Below, piece after piece: positions 1 to 12,279 of a DNA stretch of 64,000 bases. The stretch is from Lycorma delicatula. Its lineage: Eukaryota; Arthropoda; Insecta; Hemiptera; Fulgoridae. The DNA is taken from assembly GCF_047948215.1 (NCBI RefSeq), contig NC_134455.1, positions 161,616,575 to 161,680,574 on the forward strand. The letters are read 5' to 3'. The notes beneath the pieces are model-generated. The model saw only the letters and a list, made by a program, of their open reading frames with translations. It was not told the DNA's origin and made no database searches. Made by a program: the position numbers and the translations under genes. Position 1 is the stretch's first letter. Each line of letters starts with the position of its first letter.

Positions 1-30
1 ACTACTAGACCAACCCGGGTTGGCCAGGTA
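1..30 (-). repeat. Head fragment of a tRNA-derived SINE, cut by the window edge
   Basis: The first bases read, on the minus strand, as a tRNA-like A-box region: a GGGTTGGTCTAGTAGT-type string. The same kind of head, with TCTAGTGGT, is seen antisense at about 43,623-43,665. Only the 5' end of the element lies in the window, so its B box and tail cannot be seen. Family membership is inferred from the A-box resemblance alone. Confidence 0.4.
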
Positions 31-1590
31 AGATATAGGTTTAATATATTTCAATAAATTTTATATTAAAAAAATATTAAATGTGTTTGCATTTAGCTGT
101 AGACTGATGAACTACAAAAGCGTTGACCCGTTAATGAAGAAGAGAGATAATTTTCCAAAGGCGACTCTTCTCTCCATTATTATTACTAATGTACTAGTGC
201 TAGTAATATTAAAATGAAAAATTCAAGCTACTGATTACATGCTCTATTTATGCATTTGTGCTCTCTAATGAAAATTTCAGTAAATATTAAACATAGTTAT
301 TTATCTTTTGTTAAGACTAAATCTAGGAATAGTATTTTTTTTGTTGAAAATATATATTTTCAAAGTTTACTATAAACGGCCAGTAGAAGATTTCAGTTTG
401 CTGTAAGAAGAGTATTAACTTTTCCCTCTTTTATAGAATAAATTTATGCCCAAATACGTCATTTAAAATATTCTGAAAACCAAATATAATTTTAAAAAAA
501 AGTTATTCTACAATGTGATCGCTTCCAAAATTATTTTTACACTTTTACTTTAATTAGCATAACAAATTTAAGCGATGAGATCAATCAAATTTATGAAAAT
601 TTAAAAAAAAACACAGTTTGAATCCTAAATGTTGATTACTCTTCACTTACTAACAGAAAATTCTTATGGAAATGTTTAACATATTTGCTAAAACTGATCA
701 GATTTTATTTTGTTTTTTGAAACGTCACAATCATGTCATAATTATTTCAGATTTAAAAGTTATTGAGATGGGTTTCGTTACGTAATCTTGTTTTTATTCA
801 CCTCTAATAGAGTTTTTAAATGAATATCTTTTACATCATCGGAGCATATTTGGAGATGTTTACTTATCAATACGAAGAACAATCACTGATGGTTAATAAA
901 CCGTATTGAAAAATAATGCACAACAAGCAAGTTAGTTTTAATTGTATAATAAAACTATCAATTATGTGGTAAATGTTAGCGTACGGGATAAAAATTTAAA
1001 TTCTTTTTGTTTTTATAGAATGTGATGAATGTGCTTAAATTGGTATTTTACAAAAAAATTATTTTTATTTGTAAGGGGGTTATGTACTTTAATAAATATT
1101 ATTCTGGATTAAACGTATTTCATTTTTTAATTACTTGAGATGACTTCATTTATGTATACGGGTGAGCGTGTGCAAGATTAAAATCATTTAGTAGTTCATT
1201 TCGTAAGTTCGATCACTTCCTGATATCTTACTGCCAGTTAATCAGATTCCTTTTTTTACAACAAATCAAACTGATATAACCTACAATCATTGCAATTATT
1301 TGACAGATATAAAATTTGTTTCTCAGACAGTAATTTGAGACAATTCCGGTTAAAATTTCAATTTTTTTTATTTGTTAGCATTTAAAATCGGTACCTCATA
1401 GGAGACCATAAGTAAATTTTAATAATGATTATCGCGTGAAGAGAGGTCGCCGTCAAAACCCCTCATTAAATCATATAAAGGTTCAACACCTCAAATATAG
1501 AAAAAGAACTTGTATAAATGGTCCAAGTAAAGTTCAATTCTTAATATAGCACAAGAAATAAATTACAGGTAGAAAAGAATAAAAATAAAA
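31..1590. other. AT-rich non-coding stretch
   Basis: I see no coding signal, RNA gene or clear repeat here. The sequence is AT-rich with short homopolymer runs. Its right end may include the 3' untranslated tail of the adjoining Jockey remnant, but no poly(A) tail or target duplication could be recognised. Confidence 0.5.
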
Positions 1591-1599
1591 ACAAATCAT

Positions 1600-2385
1600 A
1601 AATACCAATGTACGAAAACATTATAAATAAAATAAATAGCCGTCGGTGATAGAAATAGTAGTAATCTGTATACATTTTCAAAGTCACGTTCACTACAGTG
1701 ACACTCATCCTGTGTTCCCAATCCTAGATTGCTTCTTCCGGTCACTCCTCTGGTTACATCTTCCAGATTTAGTACATGAAAACGCTTTAGTCACCTGATG
1801 TCATCGCTGTTGTCGAATAGATTTACTGCCAGATAACTTACATTTTTGTTTAATCTTTGTTCGTATCGCGAGCTAAATTTTTGTATCTCTTCGTAAACAG
1901 AAGGTAATCCTAGATTGTCATGAATTTCTCTACCCTTAACAAACCACGGTGGCTCTGTCATGGTCCTCGTCAATTTATTTTGACATCTTTTAATTATTTC
2001 AATATTGTTCTTACTCGTACCCCAGAGCTGGATCCCATATGTCAAGATATGTTTAAGGATAACTCAGTAGATCAACAGTTTATTAAATGACGATAACTGT
2101 GAGTTTCTGCCAAATTAACTCCCTACGTCAGCCAATTTAGTGGCTTATTCATGTCATACGACGATCCAAGTGTAGGCCAAGGTATCGTACCCGCCAGTGT
2201 GAAGGATGTAGAATCATGCAGGTGGATTCTTATTCTCATTGTAAATGTCACATTACTCGGTTTATTCTGATCACCCTCGTTTTCCATTTCGTCAGCCACG
2301 CGACCGTCTCATCCAGCTCGGATTGTAGTTTAGAAGTGGCTTGATCGGATCTTCGTCATCGGCCAGGATTGCCTTAAGTAAATAC
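1600..2385 (-). pseudogene. Jockey-clade non-LTR retrotransposon, 3' part of ORF2 (reverse transcriptase C-terminus), decayed
   Basis: Read on the minus strand this is the end of a Jockey-type ORF2. In order: the region following the catalytic DD box (AILADDEDPI near 2,385), the segment ending in KWRIRV and VTFTMR (about 2,290-2,240), the degraded KxQLSxxNKLLIY segment (about 2,100-2,050), then the best preserved stretch at 2,045-1,791. That stretch holds TYGIQLWGTSKNNIEIIKRC, PWFVKGREIHDNLGLPSV and RYEQRLNKNVSYLAVNLFDN, typical of the thumb and C-terminal region after the polymerase domain. Several stops and frameshifts lie upstream of 2,045. Endonuclease and catalytic palm are missing, as expected for a 5'-truncated LINE copy. 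It belongs to the same broad family as the remnant at 25.6-26.2 kb. It is not functional. Clade assignment is by motif recognition. Confidence 0.85.
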
Positions 2386-3917
2386 TTTTTTAAGGTAAAC
2401 ATAATGATAAATTTTGATCGTGTAACGAAAAGGTATTTTTACATACAGCGGTATTAAAATGTAATTTTAACCCTTTGGTTAAACATGTGGTGTTACATTA
2501 TCTGTTTGTGTTCTATTCTACTAAATTTCATAATATTTTTATAAAGCATGTGAGAGGATAAAACATGGAAGCGAATTAGCTAATACGTATTATTAATATG
2601 AACTAGAAAATCAATCGAGAATCAATATTTGTACTTTGAATCCACACTACCAGGAGAGACGCTACGAACTTGCTACCATTTCTGTGAGGTAGCGTGTACA
2701 TAAAAACTCACGCGACAGTAATTTTGCTTTGAATATTTTTAATTCACACGGACTACATATTTTTTTGTGTTTTTATACTATTAATGTATTAAATGCATGT
2801 TAAGGTATTAGCAGAGAATAGAAAGGCTAACTCGTATTTAGACGAGACAATTTAGAATAATCCTGTCTTACACGCATTACTGATAGACAACATATTTATT
2901 AAAGTTTAATTTTGATAAGTTGAGATGATTCTTCAGTTTAAAATCAACAAATTAGTTTCTCGTGATTCTGACAAAAATATTCCTGGTGTGACACTTTTTT
3001 ACTTTATGATGTTTTCTAGTGAAATACACAAGGGTAATTAATTTATAAAAGCTTATTAAATTGGTTGACTTTTTTTCAAAGCGTTTGTTACAGACAAATT
3101 TCTAAGATAAATTACAATTTAATGCAGAATTGTGTCTCTTCAATTATCAACCAGATAATTAAAATAAAATTTACTTAAAATTACTTTTTAATTAGGACGT
3201 CAACTATAGTTTTTTATTAGAATAAAAAAAAAAATTATATTTTTGTACTTCGCGAGTAAGTATTCATCGATATGAAGAAATTTCTATTTTAGTTATTGAA
3301 GAAGTTTGGTTATACTTCGTTATTGAATTTTTTAAATAAAAAAAAAAAGAAGAGTTACAGAGCAATATGGAAACTGACTGGTCCAGATGCTATTTAAACG
3401 GTAAGAGAGGATATAGTACGGACGGATCTGCAATACGGGCAGTGGTTGTCCGCAACAAAGCAAACCACTCGATGTTGTGCTATATTGGCTATTCAGCTTA
3501 CTGCTGCCGGTCTGATAGCTTATTGACTAAAGCTTTTCTCGATTTGGGTTCGATACTAGGCTAATAAGAAGCAGAAGCTATATATATTGAAAAATAATTG
3601 CCATCCTACGCACAGTATTTTGCCCGTCTACTCGTTTTTAAATATTTTTATTTTTATTTTGTATGCATGCATAATAATAAACTATAATAGACTGATTCCT
3701 CGTCAAAACATATAAATAGAAAATCCATACCCAAAATAATAAGTATTAAATATTTAATGTTTGATATATATATATATATATACAATTTAGCTTATATACC
3801 CGGCGTTGGTCAAGGTCATACTTTCTTCATATGCCCATTACAAAAATTATCACAATTTTTCTCAACAAAAATAAATTTCTTTGCACGCCTATTTTTTTAA
3901 TTTAACCTTTCAGATCT

Positions 3918-3958
3918 AGCCTGTTTATTACCCTACAATATAGGGTAATAAACAAGCT
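3918..3958. repeat. Short-loop inverted repeat, 14-bp perfect arms
   Basis: Arms TGTTTATTACCCTA (3,922-3,935) and its reverse complement (3,941-3,954) are perfect and separated by 5 bases. With one mismatch (3,921/3,955) the pairing extends three more bases on each side. Confidence 0.85.
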
Positions 3959-4090
3959 TGAATAAAAAAGCGAGGAGTTTGAAGAAAGATGTTGTATTTT
4001 AAACTTAAAAAAATATGTTCAAATTTAAACTTAACTTATATTTGAACTTAAACTTTTAAAAATATGTAGAATACTTTTAAAAATATGTTT

Positions 4091-4137
4091 TAGAATAAAA
4101 TATTCTAAAATAAAATATATTAGAATATTTTATTCTA
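4091..4137. repeat. Inverted repeat, 17-bp perfect arms, AT-rich
   Basis: TAGAATAAAATATTCTA (4,091-4,107) pairs perfectly with 4,121-4,137. The surrounding 80 bases are variations on the same AT words, so this may be local low-complexity drift rather than a discrete element. Confidence 0.75.
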
Positions 4138-4406
4138 GAAAATATTCTAAAATATTTCCAAATGTTCCACAATTTTAACCTTATATAACGTTTTAATGTT
4201 CACATCACTTGTCCCTCCCGCAGCGGTTGCAGTAGAGATACCAACGGCTTAGCTGATTTAGTAAGTAATAATTGTCTTGGTTAAAATTCGTCCTGTGGTT
4301 TAGGAGGAAATGTGAAACTTACATTCACACATACCAGTTCATATTCATACAATGACTTATTTGTATTATTAAGAAATCATTAAAAAAAATGATTTTTTTT
4401 TAGGAA

Positions 4407-4433
4407 GAATTCGACATCATACATGTCGAATTC
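4407..4433. repeat. Short-loop inverted repeat, 11-bp perfect arms
   Basis: GAATTCGACAT (4,407-4,417) is followed after 5 bases by its exact reverse complement (4,423-4,433). The arms are less AT-rich than their surroundings, so chance pairing is less likely than for a pure A/T hairpin. Confidence 0.8.
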
Positions 4434-6686
4434 ACAGACTGACAAATAAATGTTTTCCAACCTAAATTGTATCTCAATTTTTAAAAATCTCACGTATGTT
4501 TACCTGTACAAAAACGTACCATTTCGTTCTATTGTAAGATAATAGCTACAATTACAGATTCGAGGGCATCGAAGCTTGACTCACGATTTATACTTTTTTC
4601 ATGTAGGAAATTTTTTAAACTAAATCGAATTTTGTAGAGGAATAATGTTCACAAATAGATTCAGAAGAATAATAGTATTTTATTTTGGTCTTTAACTCAT
4701 AAAAATTGGGCTTTTGGTCTCGATAAATAAGAAATTTATCGATTTCAGATTTTGGGATAACGGTATAAAATTCCGAATTTCATTAATAACGTCGTTCTGC
4801 GTTCGCTTAATGCAAAACCTGGTTGATAAAAAAATAAATACAATACAATGCGTTGTAAAACTTATATAATAACTTTTATAACGTGGCGAAGATTTAGGAA
4901 TTAAAATAAGATCTTAAATAAGGCAATCTTAAAAACTTACTGATATATATATATATCGATTATATATATCTGATTATATATATATCGATTACTGATATAT
5001 ATAAGATCGTCTTCCTTTTACTCATTATCCTTTTGATCTCTCAAGTTTTCATTCAATAAGCCTTCTACCTCACGTTCTATTCGTGTATAAATTAAACCGG
5101 GTAATTGTATATTTACTAGCACTTTTTCTACACCTAAAAGCACAAAGATTACGTTATAACAATTTATTGTTACTGCGTTACTTTTGATAAAATCGCTTGG
5201 AGATGAACTGTGATCTTAGAATAGAATAACCTTTGAACTAATCTATTCTCTTTTTTCAGTGGTATATCTGGTACATCAGTAATGTTATACTTGCGTATAA
5301 GTATAATTCTTTGTAAATTTTTTTATCTGTGAAACAAGTTTCATTAATTTCTAGCACTGATTTCCGTCCATAGTACTAATATTAATTATTAAGTTCGATA
5401 TATCCAAAACCTTCTTTATTTTCCAACGTGCTACATCTCCTTCACCTGCAGCTTTTTAATTTTTGACATCATAACAATTTTTCTTTAACCGTTCTTTTTC
5501 TGTTTTACATTGTCTATTTGCCTCAGTTTTCAAAATTATACAATCTCTCACAGCTATCATCTTTTGAACCTTTATCTTCAACGTTTAGGCATTACTAATA
5601 ATAATCTTGTGTTATTCCGAGTTTCTTACCTTTTTCTTTCTTTCTCAGATATTTTTATAGTACGTTGTTTGATTTCGAAATCTCTTCCGATCATTAAGTA
5701 ATCTGTAATAAAATTCCTAACGGATAAGTTTTTAATCGATATGCACACGAATAAGAATGGATACTACTGTTTATTTTTACGTATTTAAACCGGTTAAAGG
5801 GAAGAGATTAGGATGTTCCGTCTTAAGAAACATTTTACAAATTAAAACTGTCTACCTTTCTTACTTTCTATTCTCTTTATTAAAAAGAAAACTCTATTAA
5901 ACTGTTATTTATATCTGTGTGTTTGCAGGTCAGCGCCGATTTCCAATACTAAGATGAGATATTACACAAGCGTAATCAATACTTGGTATTCTTGGTCAAG
6001 GTTCGTGTATTACACAGCATACATCACTTTCTAGAAGTATCTCCATTAATAATTCTTGTTTAGTCTTAATTATAATATCCATACAATATGTACAGTACAA
6101 TAACATCGCTAAAACCAAGAAATCTATATGGTGTAGAGTACAGCTACTTATGGCCAAATTCATCAGAGTACATATTTTTAAGTTATATTTCATATCGTAC
6201 TCGGTTCCAGTATAATGTACACCTACTAATCTACACACGCCTTATATAGATCATGCAAATATTTTTCGGAGAATAACACTGAAACGGACCCAATCGTCTA
6301 TTTTCACTTGAAAGAATCGGTGTCAGTTTTTTTTTATAAATTTTTTTCGACACAAAACATCTAAAAGTAGAAAGTAAATAAAATGCTACATCCACTTCTC
6401 GTGAAATTTCAGATAGATTTCTTATTAATAGTATTAAAATTTAAAAAAAAAATTATATTTCGATTAAAATTTTTAAGCAAGAAAATATAATAACATTTGG
6501 TAAAATCATGAGAATTTCTAAAAATAATGAATTTATAAATCTTTAGTTAAATATATATATTTATTTATTTATATATAGGAGGTCAAACATTAGAATAGTT
6601 TATACGGAGTAGAACTTTGTACTGCTTACCTGTAATGAAGATTTATCTCTTCATTTTTATTGATTATGAAGGAAAAAGCCGTTAAA

Positions 6687-6714
6687 CAAATGAGTAACTT
6701 TCGTTACTCATTTG
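6687..6714. repeat. Short-loop inverted repeat, 12-bp perfect arms
   Basis: CAAATGAGTAAC (6,687-6,698) and its reverse complement (6,703-6,714) are separated by TTTC. Confidence 0.85.
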
Positions 6715-7378
6715 AAAAAGTAATTTTCCATTACGTGAGAACCTCAGTTCGACTAAAATTTTCAATAAACCCTTTGGCAAGAGATGCTTTAAGTTTGGGA
6801 TATTTGCTGTAAGATGATCCTCATGGTAGACCTACCTCTAAGATTAACATAAAACTACTTTTCAGTAGAAGAAAGGATGCAGCTCCACGAGAAAATTTTA
6901 CGATAAAATTCAGTTTAGCAGTTCAGTTACTTTATGAAACATATTCCGCCTACTTAATTCAGACGAGTCGGAAAAAACAAAAAAACAAAAATCATCGACA
7001 GCCAAATTTCTAAAAATTTATTGAAATCTCATTCATATATTAACGCTGGAAACATGTAAAAATATAAAATCTCCAAATTTACGGTAATGCCAATTTATGT
7101 TTTTATTGATATTTTATATTGTTTTCAGATTAAAAAAATATTTAAAAAAAAATAAAATTACTAATGATTATTCTTTTTTTTTAAATCAATAAACAGCTTT
7201 TCCTGAGATTTCCTTCCATTATTTTATCAAATTCGAGATCTGTTTCGAATAGTTGAAAACTACACAATAAAAAAAAAAACTTTTACTCAGGCCATACTTC
7301 TTTACACATATTTAGGTCAATTAATAGGAAAATGATTGTTGTTATCGAAGTATCTTTACATTTAATATATAAATATAA

Positions 7379-7380
<2 letters not shown>

Positions 7381-7409
<29 letters not shown>

Positions 7410-7425
7410 ATATATATATATATAT
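7381..7425. repeat. Compound microsatellite (TCTA)n(TA)n
   Basis: Five TCTA units at 7,381-7,400 run directly into a (TA)n tract to 7,425. The same compound type recurs at about 39,291-39,320. Confidence 0.95.
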
Positions 7426-8112
7426 TCTCCGAACTTCAAGTACTGATTTAGGACACGAAGATGAGCAAAATTATTCATACCGACATAAATCCTATTTTGC
7501 TTTGTTTTCCTTCTGGATGCCATTTTGTGATTTCCAACAAAAAATACTCAGGAACGTAAACCTGCTTTATTAAATTTGGCAAATTTAAGACTAGTGTCTT
7601 ATTCTACAAAAGAAAAAAAATGTTGTAAACGTCACCTTTAAAAATGTCAAAATGGTGGCCATATAAATTTTTTAATCTTTGTAATTATTTGTTTTATGAA
7701 ATTTTTTCTTATAGCAAAATTTATTAAAATTTTATTTTCAAAAAATTACACCTCATTTGTAAATATCCGTTGACAAACAATCGAGTTATTGCAAACAATT
7801 AACCCATCAGTACTTTGCGCACCGTAATGAAAGCTGATAATTTTTTGCTTGTTTTTATTTCCTCTCGTAGATGCAATAAAAATTATTAAAAATAAATAAT
7901 AATAAGAATAATAAATTCTGTTAATAATAATAAAAATGAGTGAAAAATAAAATTCTGTTTTTATTAAAAATAATTTATGTGTATTTATTAAAATTTCATC
8001 CGTTAAACAACATTTGCAGTTTCAGATGCAAAGCAACAATTTTTAGGCTAAATTATCCTACAAAGCTAACTAAAATTATACATTACTATTTGTAATAATT
8101 TTTATCTTAGCT

Positions 8113-8162
8113 AAAAATTATTTCTCAGGAACGAGTTTACCCGTTTCTGAGAAATAATTTTT
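8113..8162. repeat. Inverted repeat, 16-bp perfect core
   Basis: AAAAATTATTTCTCAG at 8,113-8,128 pairs with its exact reverse complement near 8,147-8,162. After one mismatch the stem continues for about four more pairs, leaving a short loop. Confidence 0.8.
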
Positions 8163-8303
8163 TTGTTGAAAATCACAAAATGCGTCCAGAAAGAAAACAG
8201 AGCAAAGTTGGACTTATGCCGATATGAGCCTTTTTGCTAACTTTGGTGTTCTGAATCAGTACCTGTAGTTCGGGGAATACGTCCCGGAACATTCTGTATA
8301 TGC

Positions 8304-8308
<5 letters not shown>

Positions 8309-8341
<33 letters not shown>

Positions 8342-8349
8342 ACACACAT
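8309..8349. repeat. (TA)n microsatellite followed by a short (CA)n
   Basis: About 30 bases of alternating TA end at 8,338 and are followed by CACACACA. This is a typical unstable simple repeat. Confidence 0.95.
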
Positions 8350-11300
8350 GTGTATTTATATATATAAATTATAAGGAAATAGGAATCTCTAAAATTTCAG
8401 ACTAAAAGATGAACATCTTGTCTAAAGTGGAAAAAAATCGAGAATTTGTGTAATTTTACTAACTTCTTTATGAAAAATATTCTTTCTCATCGTTTCAAAA
8501 TTTCCTCCTCTAAATCATTTGTTCATTTATAGTACTTTTCTTGTTTTTGTTTTGTTTCTAATATTTTTAAAACCTAGTTGTTTCGAATACAAGAATACCT
8601 TTTCAGAAGTCCCCTTTTCAAGTCTTCAATCGAGAAAAATAATTTTATATGTTCTTCCAGGTGCTATAGATTACATTCTATTAACTATCGGCTGCCATTT
8701 TTGTTATTGTAGTCTTGTAAATATGAGATGTGTGGATGTGTTATTATAGTATTGTAGTCTTGTTGTGAGATTTCATGATTAAAATACAGAAACTATTAGA
8801 AAGATACTTCTTTCAGGAATAGCTTCAGAATGATACAACTGCTGGTAGCGCAAAAAGTGTTCGAGAAATAATCTTGAAAATAGGAACAAAGTTTCATTTC
8901 AGTTCGATTGTTATGGAAGTATCGTGCGATTGCAGAAATAAACCAACGTCCAAGCAATCATAACAAAAAAAGAAAAATCCATTATCGTAAGTCCTTAGTT
9001 TAATTTTGTAATTTAGGTGGTATGTAATATTCTTCTGTAAATAACTGTTACAATTTGATACAGGAATTAAATGGGCCGAGTTAGATACGACTCCGGGATA
9101 GGGAGAAATAAGATAGGAAATAAACAGAAAACCGAATGGTAAAAAAGCGAAGAAATCTCGTAGTCAAATAGATAAATCGTAAAACGATGTAGCTATGTTT
9201 GCTACGTTACAACATATCCGACAATAAACAAAGGTAAGCATTTCTTCTTATGAATTACGACAGAACTTTCATATTTTTTTGTTAAAATGTGATTACAAAC
9301 GATTTTGTATTTATGCGTATGTTTAAAAAGAGAAGGTTATTTTTATAACAATACAATTATGATAACTTAAACTTACATATCTGTCGTTAAACAAAGCTAT
9401 TCTCGTATTTAAATTAAAAAATGTTTATCGTCAAAGAAAATATATCGTCTGACAGATATTGATTTGTTTTATTGATTTGTAAAATAAAAGCAAACTACGA
9501 ACGTTGAGCCTGCATCGTGAATATTATACAACAGGGTTTGTATCCTTGGTAACAGGTGCGGGCAAATAGGTAGGTATGTCGTAGTACATACAGCTTGCCG
9601 GCACACCCGGAGTGTTGATATATAGACACCGCGTGCCCGTATATCAACCACTATAACACCACCTCATGCACTAAAACTATATTGGCCAGTTCGTTTAATA
9701 GCCTCGTAAAGCAACTCATCGTTATTGGTTAACTACCCATGTTGTCGCTGTTGTTTATTCCATTATTTACTAACCGTATTCCAAATTTTACAGTAACTTT
9801 ATTATCATACGGCAATAAATATTAAGTACTTCGTACTTCATACTTTAAGTAACATTTAGCACCATATGTAAATATTTAATAATCCTTTAATTTTATAATC
9901 CTAAAAATAGAAAATAAATCAAAAATATTTTAAATATGTTTAAGTATGGTCTTAAAAGTAATTTTTAACAAATTAAATCATTTTTTAGAAATTTATAACG
10001 CTTATTTCATTATCATTAAAATGAATTTGGTGGTAAATTTTATTAAAAGCGTATACCAGTAACTATAAATAAATTATAAACCAAACTAATCGAATGATTG
10101 TAAAAGCTATGTTACTCGTATTTATTTAATCGCCATTTTCAATCAAAAAAAGTTTATTAATACATTTTTTCATCTTAGCTAAAAAAACCTGTTTTATTTC
10201 ATTTGTTGTTCTAGATTACATTACTTTTTTATGTTATTTAAGATTAAAGAATTTCTAAACTGAATAACTCAGAAAATTATTTTAGTGATTTAAATCAAAT
10301 CTTAATATACTCGTAATGTTATATAAAACATTAGGTTTTTAACATCTTCTTTTAACACTTAAATATAACTGAAAAATGAAAAAAAAGATAAATTTAAGAA
10401 TCTCAGAGTCTAAATTTCAATTTGAATTTATTGGAAACGGGGCTTATAATAAAAATATTTATACACTACAGGAATGAGGTAGATTTAAAGATAATTTTAT
10501 CAAAAAATGGTTTTGTACGCAGTTCTGCAGTGGGGTGGACGGCAGATATCGGGCTCGAGTCCGTCTTGTTATATAATATTTCACTAATATTTTTTAATTC
10601 TCACATAATTTGTTCCAACTTTGAGAATTTTCTTCGTCGAAAATAAACTATTAAACACAAAGAGATCAAAGAAAAGTTTTGTTCGGTTACTCACTTTGAT
10701 GTAGAAATTTGGACTAAAACTAGGTAGGTTAATATTTTGGTACAGATTGATTATCGTAAAAAAAGCTTACCTACTGGAGCCTCACGACATGATGGATTAT
10801 TAAACGACGATTGCCTAATGATAAAAAAGAGAAGTAAATAGAGGCGTAACTGGGGAGAGAAATAATGGAAATCGAATTAAGAATAGGTAAATTACGGTCC
10901 TGATGCAATCAATGGACCAATGCCATTGTTTTTAGGAGAGAAAATGGAATTCAGCGACCGTATTCATCTAAAACCGTTTTATTTTTTTAAACTGAAGATT
11001 ATTTTTGAGAAACAATTAATTGTCAGAATAGATGCTATTTCTTGTACAAGGTATAATCATTCTATCGTAATATTATAATTAGCAATAATAATAATTATTA
11101 TTATTTTTATTATTATTATTATTATTAACCAAGAAAATTTATGAGAAAATGTCAATAAAACTGCATAGTTTAATTATTTTCTATAAGAGAAATTTTAAAC
11201 GCTAAGATAAATAATAATTGATAAATGATAATTTTATGACTAAATAGTTGGCTTATTTAAGGTCGCGATTTAATATTTAGTTTCGTTGTGACTTATCAAT

Positions 11301-12065
11301 GAATTATTTTGTTATACAATTCTCAAAATACAGTATTCAGAGTTATACAGATAATGTTTTGGATTAGGACAAGTATTTTTTATGCAAATTATATGGTATG
11401 TTTAAACCTTAACTAAACCTACCAATTTCAGTCATTTATATTTTATGAGAGCATACATAAAAAAATTAAAATATTTTTTCATTGTATAAATCGAAACTAA
11501 TTTTTATACATAATCTATCATGCTAATTATGCATTTGTACAATTTTTACGACTGGTACGAATAAATTAATACAAAGCTTAAATTGAATGGAATTTTTAAG
11601 CTGTAGGGTCCGATCATATCTGTGTCAGATATAAACGTAATAACAATGGTTAACAAAAATACTTATTACTTTTCGTTGAGCTCAGCGTACGTGATTTCGA
11701 ACAAAATCAGAAATAAAGTTTAATATAAGCCCTTACGTATATTTTTTATATTTATTTTAATTTGATAAACACTATCTACTTGCATCCTTCATTTAATTAA
11801 TTTTTATTGAATTTTTCTCTTAAATTAGTTTAACCTGGATTCATGAACGAAACTTTATAAAATTATTCGGACTCAATTAGGAGTCGACATGCTGAATGTA
11901 AACAAAAATTTAGCAAGTTGAAAAAATATTAATAAAAAATTCAACTTTCATATAAAGTAAGTTAATTAAAATTTAAGTAGTAATATACGGAAGATACATT
12001 TAACAAAATTGCTTATTTAATTAAGCGAGTTATAAATAATAGAAGCTTTAATGATTACAGACTGT

Positions 12066-12230
12066 GAAGGTAGGGAGGGTGTGTCGGTCTGGTTACTCAG
12101 TTACAGACCTAAATCCTGCTTCACTGAATGGAAGACCACTTACCTTACCTGTGACCAGGCGTTAGAGTATGCACTTAGCAGTACATAACAGAGTTGCTAC
12201 TGTGTCACTCGCTACCGTAACTTAACAATT
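12066..12230. other. Block of balanced base composition with splice-donor-like words on the minus strand
   Basis: This 165-bp block is visibly less AT-rich than its flanks. On the minus strand it contains CAGGTAAGGTAAGTGG (about 12,151-12,136), which resembles two overlapping splice donors. It could be a small untranslated exon or promoter-proximal segment of a host gene, or an old repeat. No protein is recognisable, so this is noted only as a candidate. Confidence 0.2.
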
Positions 12231-12278
12231 GCGCGCGCGCGCGCGCGCGAACACACACACACACACACAACACACTCA
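12231..12278. repeat. Alternating purine-pyrimidine tract (GC)n(AC)n
   Basis: (GC)n from 12,231 to 12,249 is followed directly by (AC)n to about 12,269 and imperfect CA words beyond. Long GC alternation is conspicuous in such AT-rich DNA. Tracts of this type are known to favour the left-handed Z form. Confidence 0.95.
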
Positions 12279-12279
12279 C

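Larger units (their letters stand above)
2390..7380. other. AT-rich intergenic DNA with several short hairpins, no gene recognised
   Basis: No coding homology was found. The small open frames here (such as 3,367-3,564 and 5,510-5,701) show no recognisable domain and are of the size expected by chance. The stretch contains (TA)n at about 3,764-3,782, an AT/CGAT low-complexity patch at about 4,940-5,003, and four inverted repeats listed separately (3,918, 4,091, 4,407 and 6,687). Confidence 0.6.
7430..12065. other. AT-rich intergenic DNA, no gene recognised
   Basis: I see no coding homology. It contains a 16-bp-arm hairpin (8,113-8,162), (TA)n followed by a short CA run (8,309-8,349), an ATT-type trinucleotide patch (about 11,080-11,128) and a block of more balanced composition at about 9,540-9,760 with a 9-bp-arm inverted repeat (GTTGATATA...TATATCAAC). 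None of the short open frames (8,519-8,749, 9,469-9,651, 10,422-10,646) has a recognisable domain. Confidence 0.55.

Noticed and set aside
3367..3564. 65-codon open frame on the plus strand
   Set aside because: No recognisable domain, no splice or promoter context, and a size expected by chance in 64 kb of six-frame sequence.
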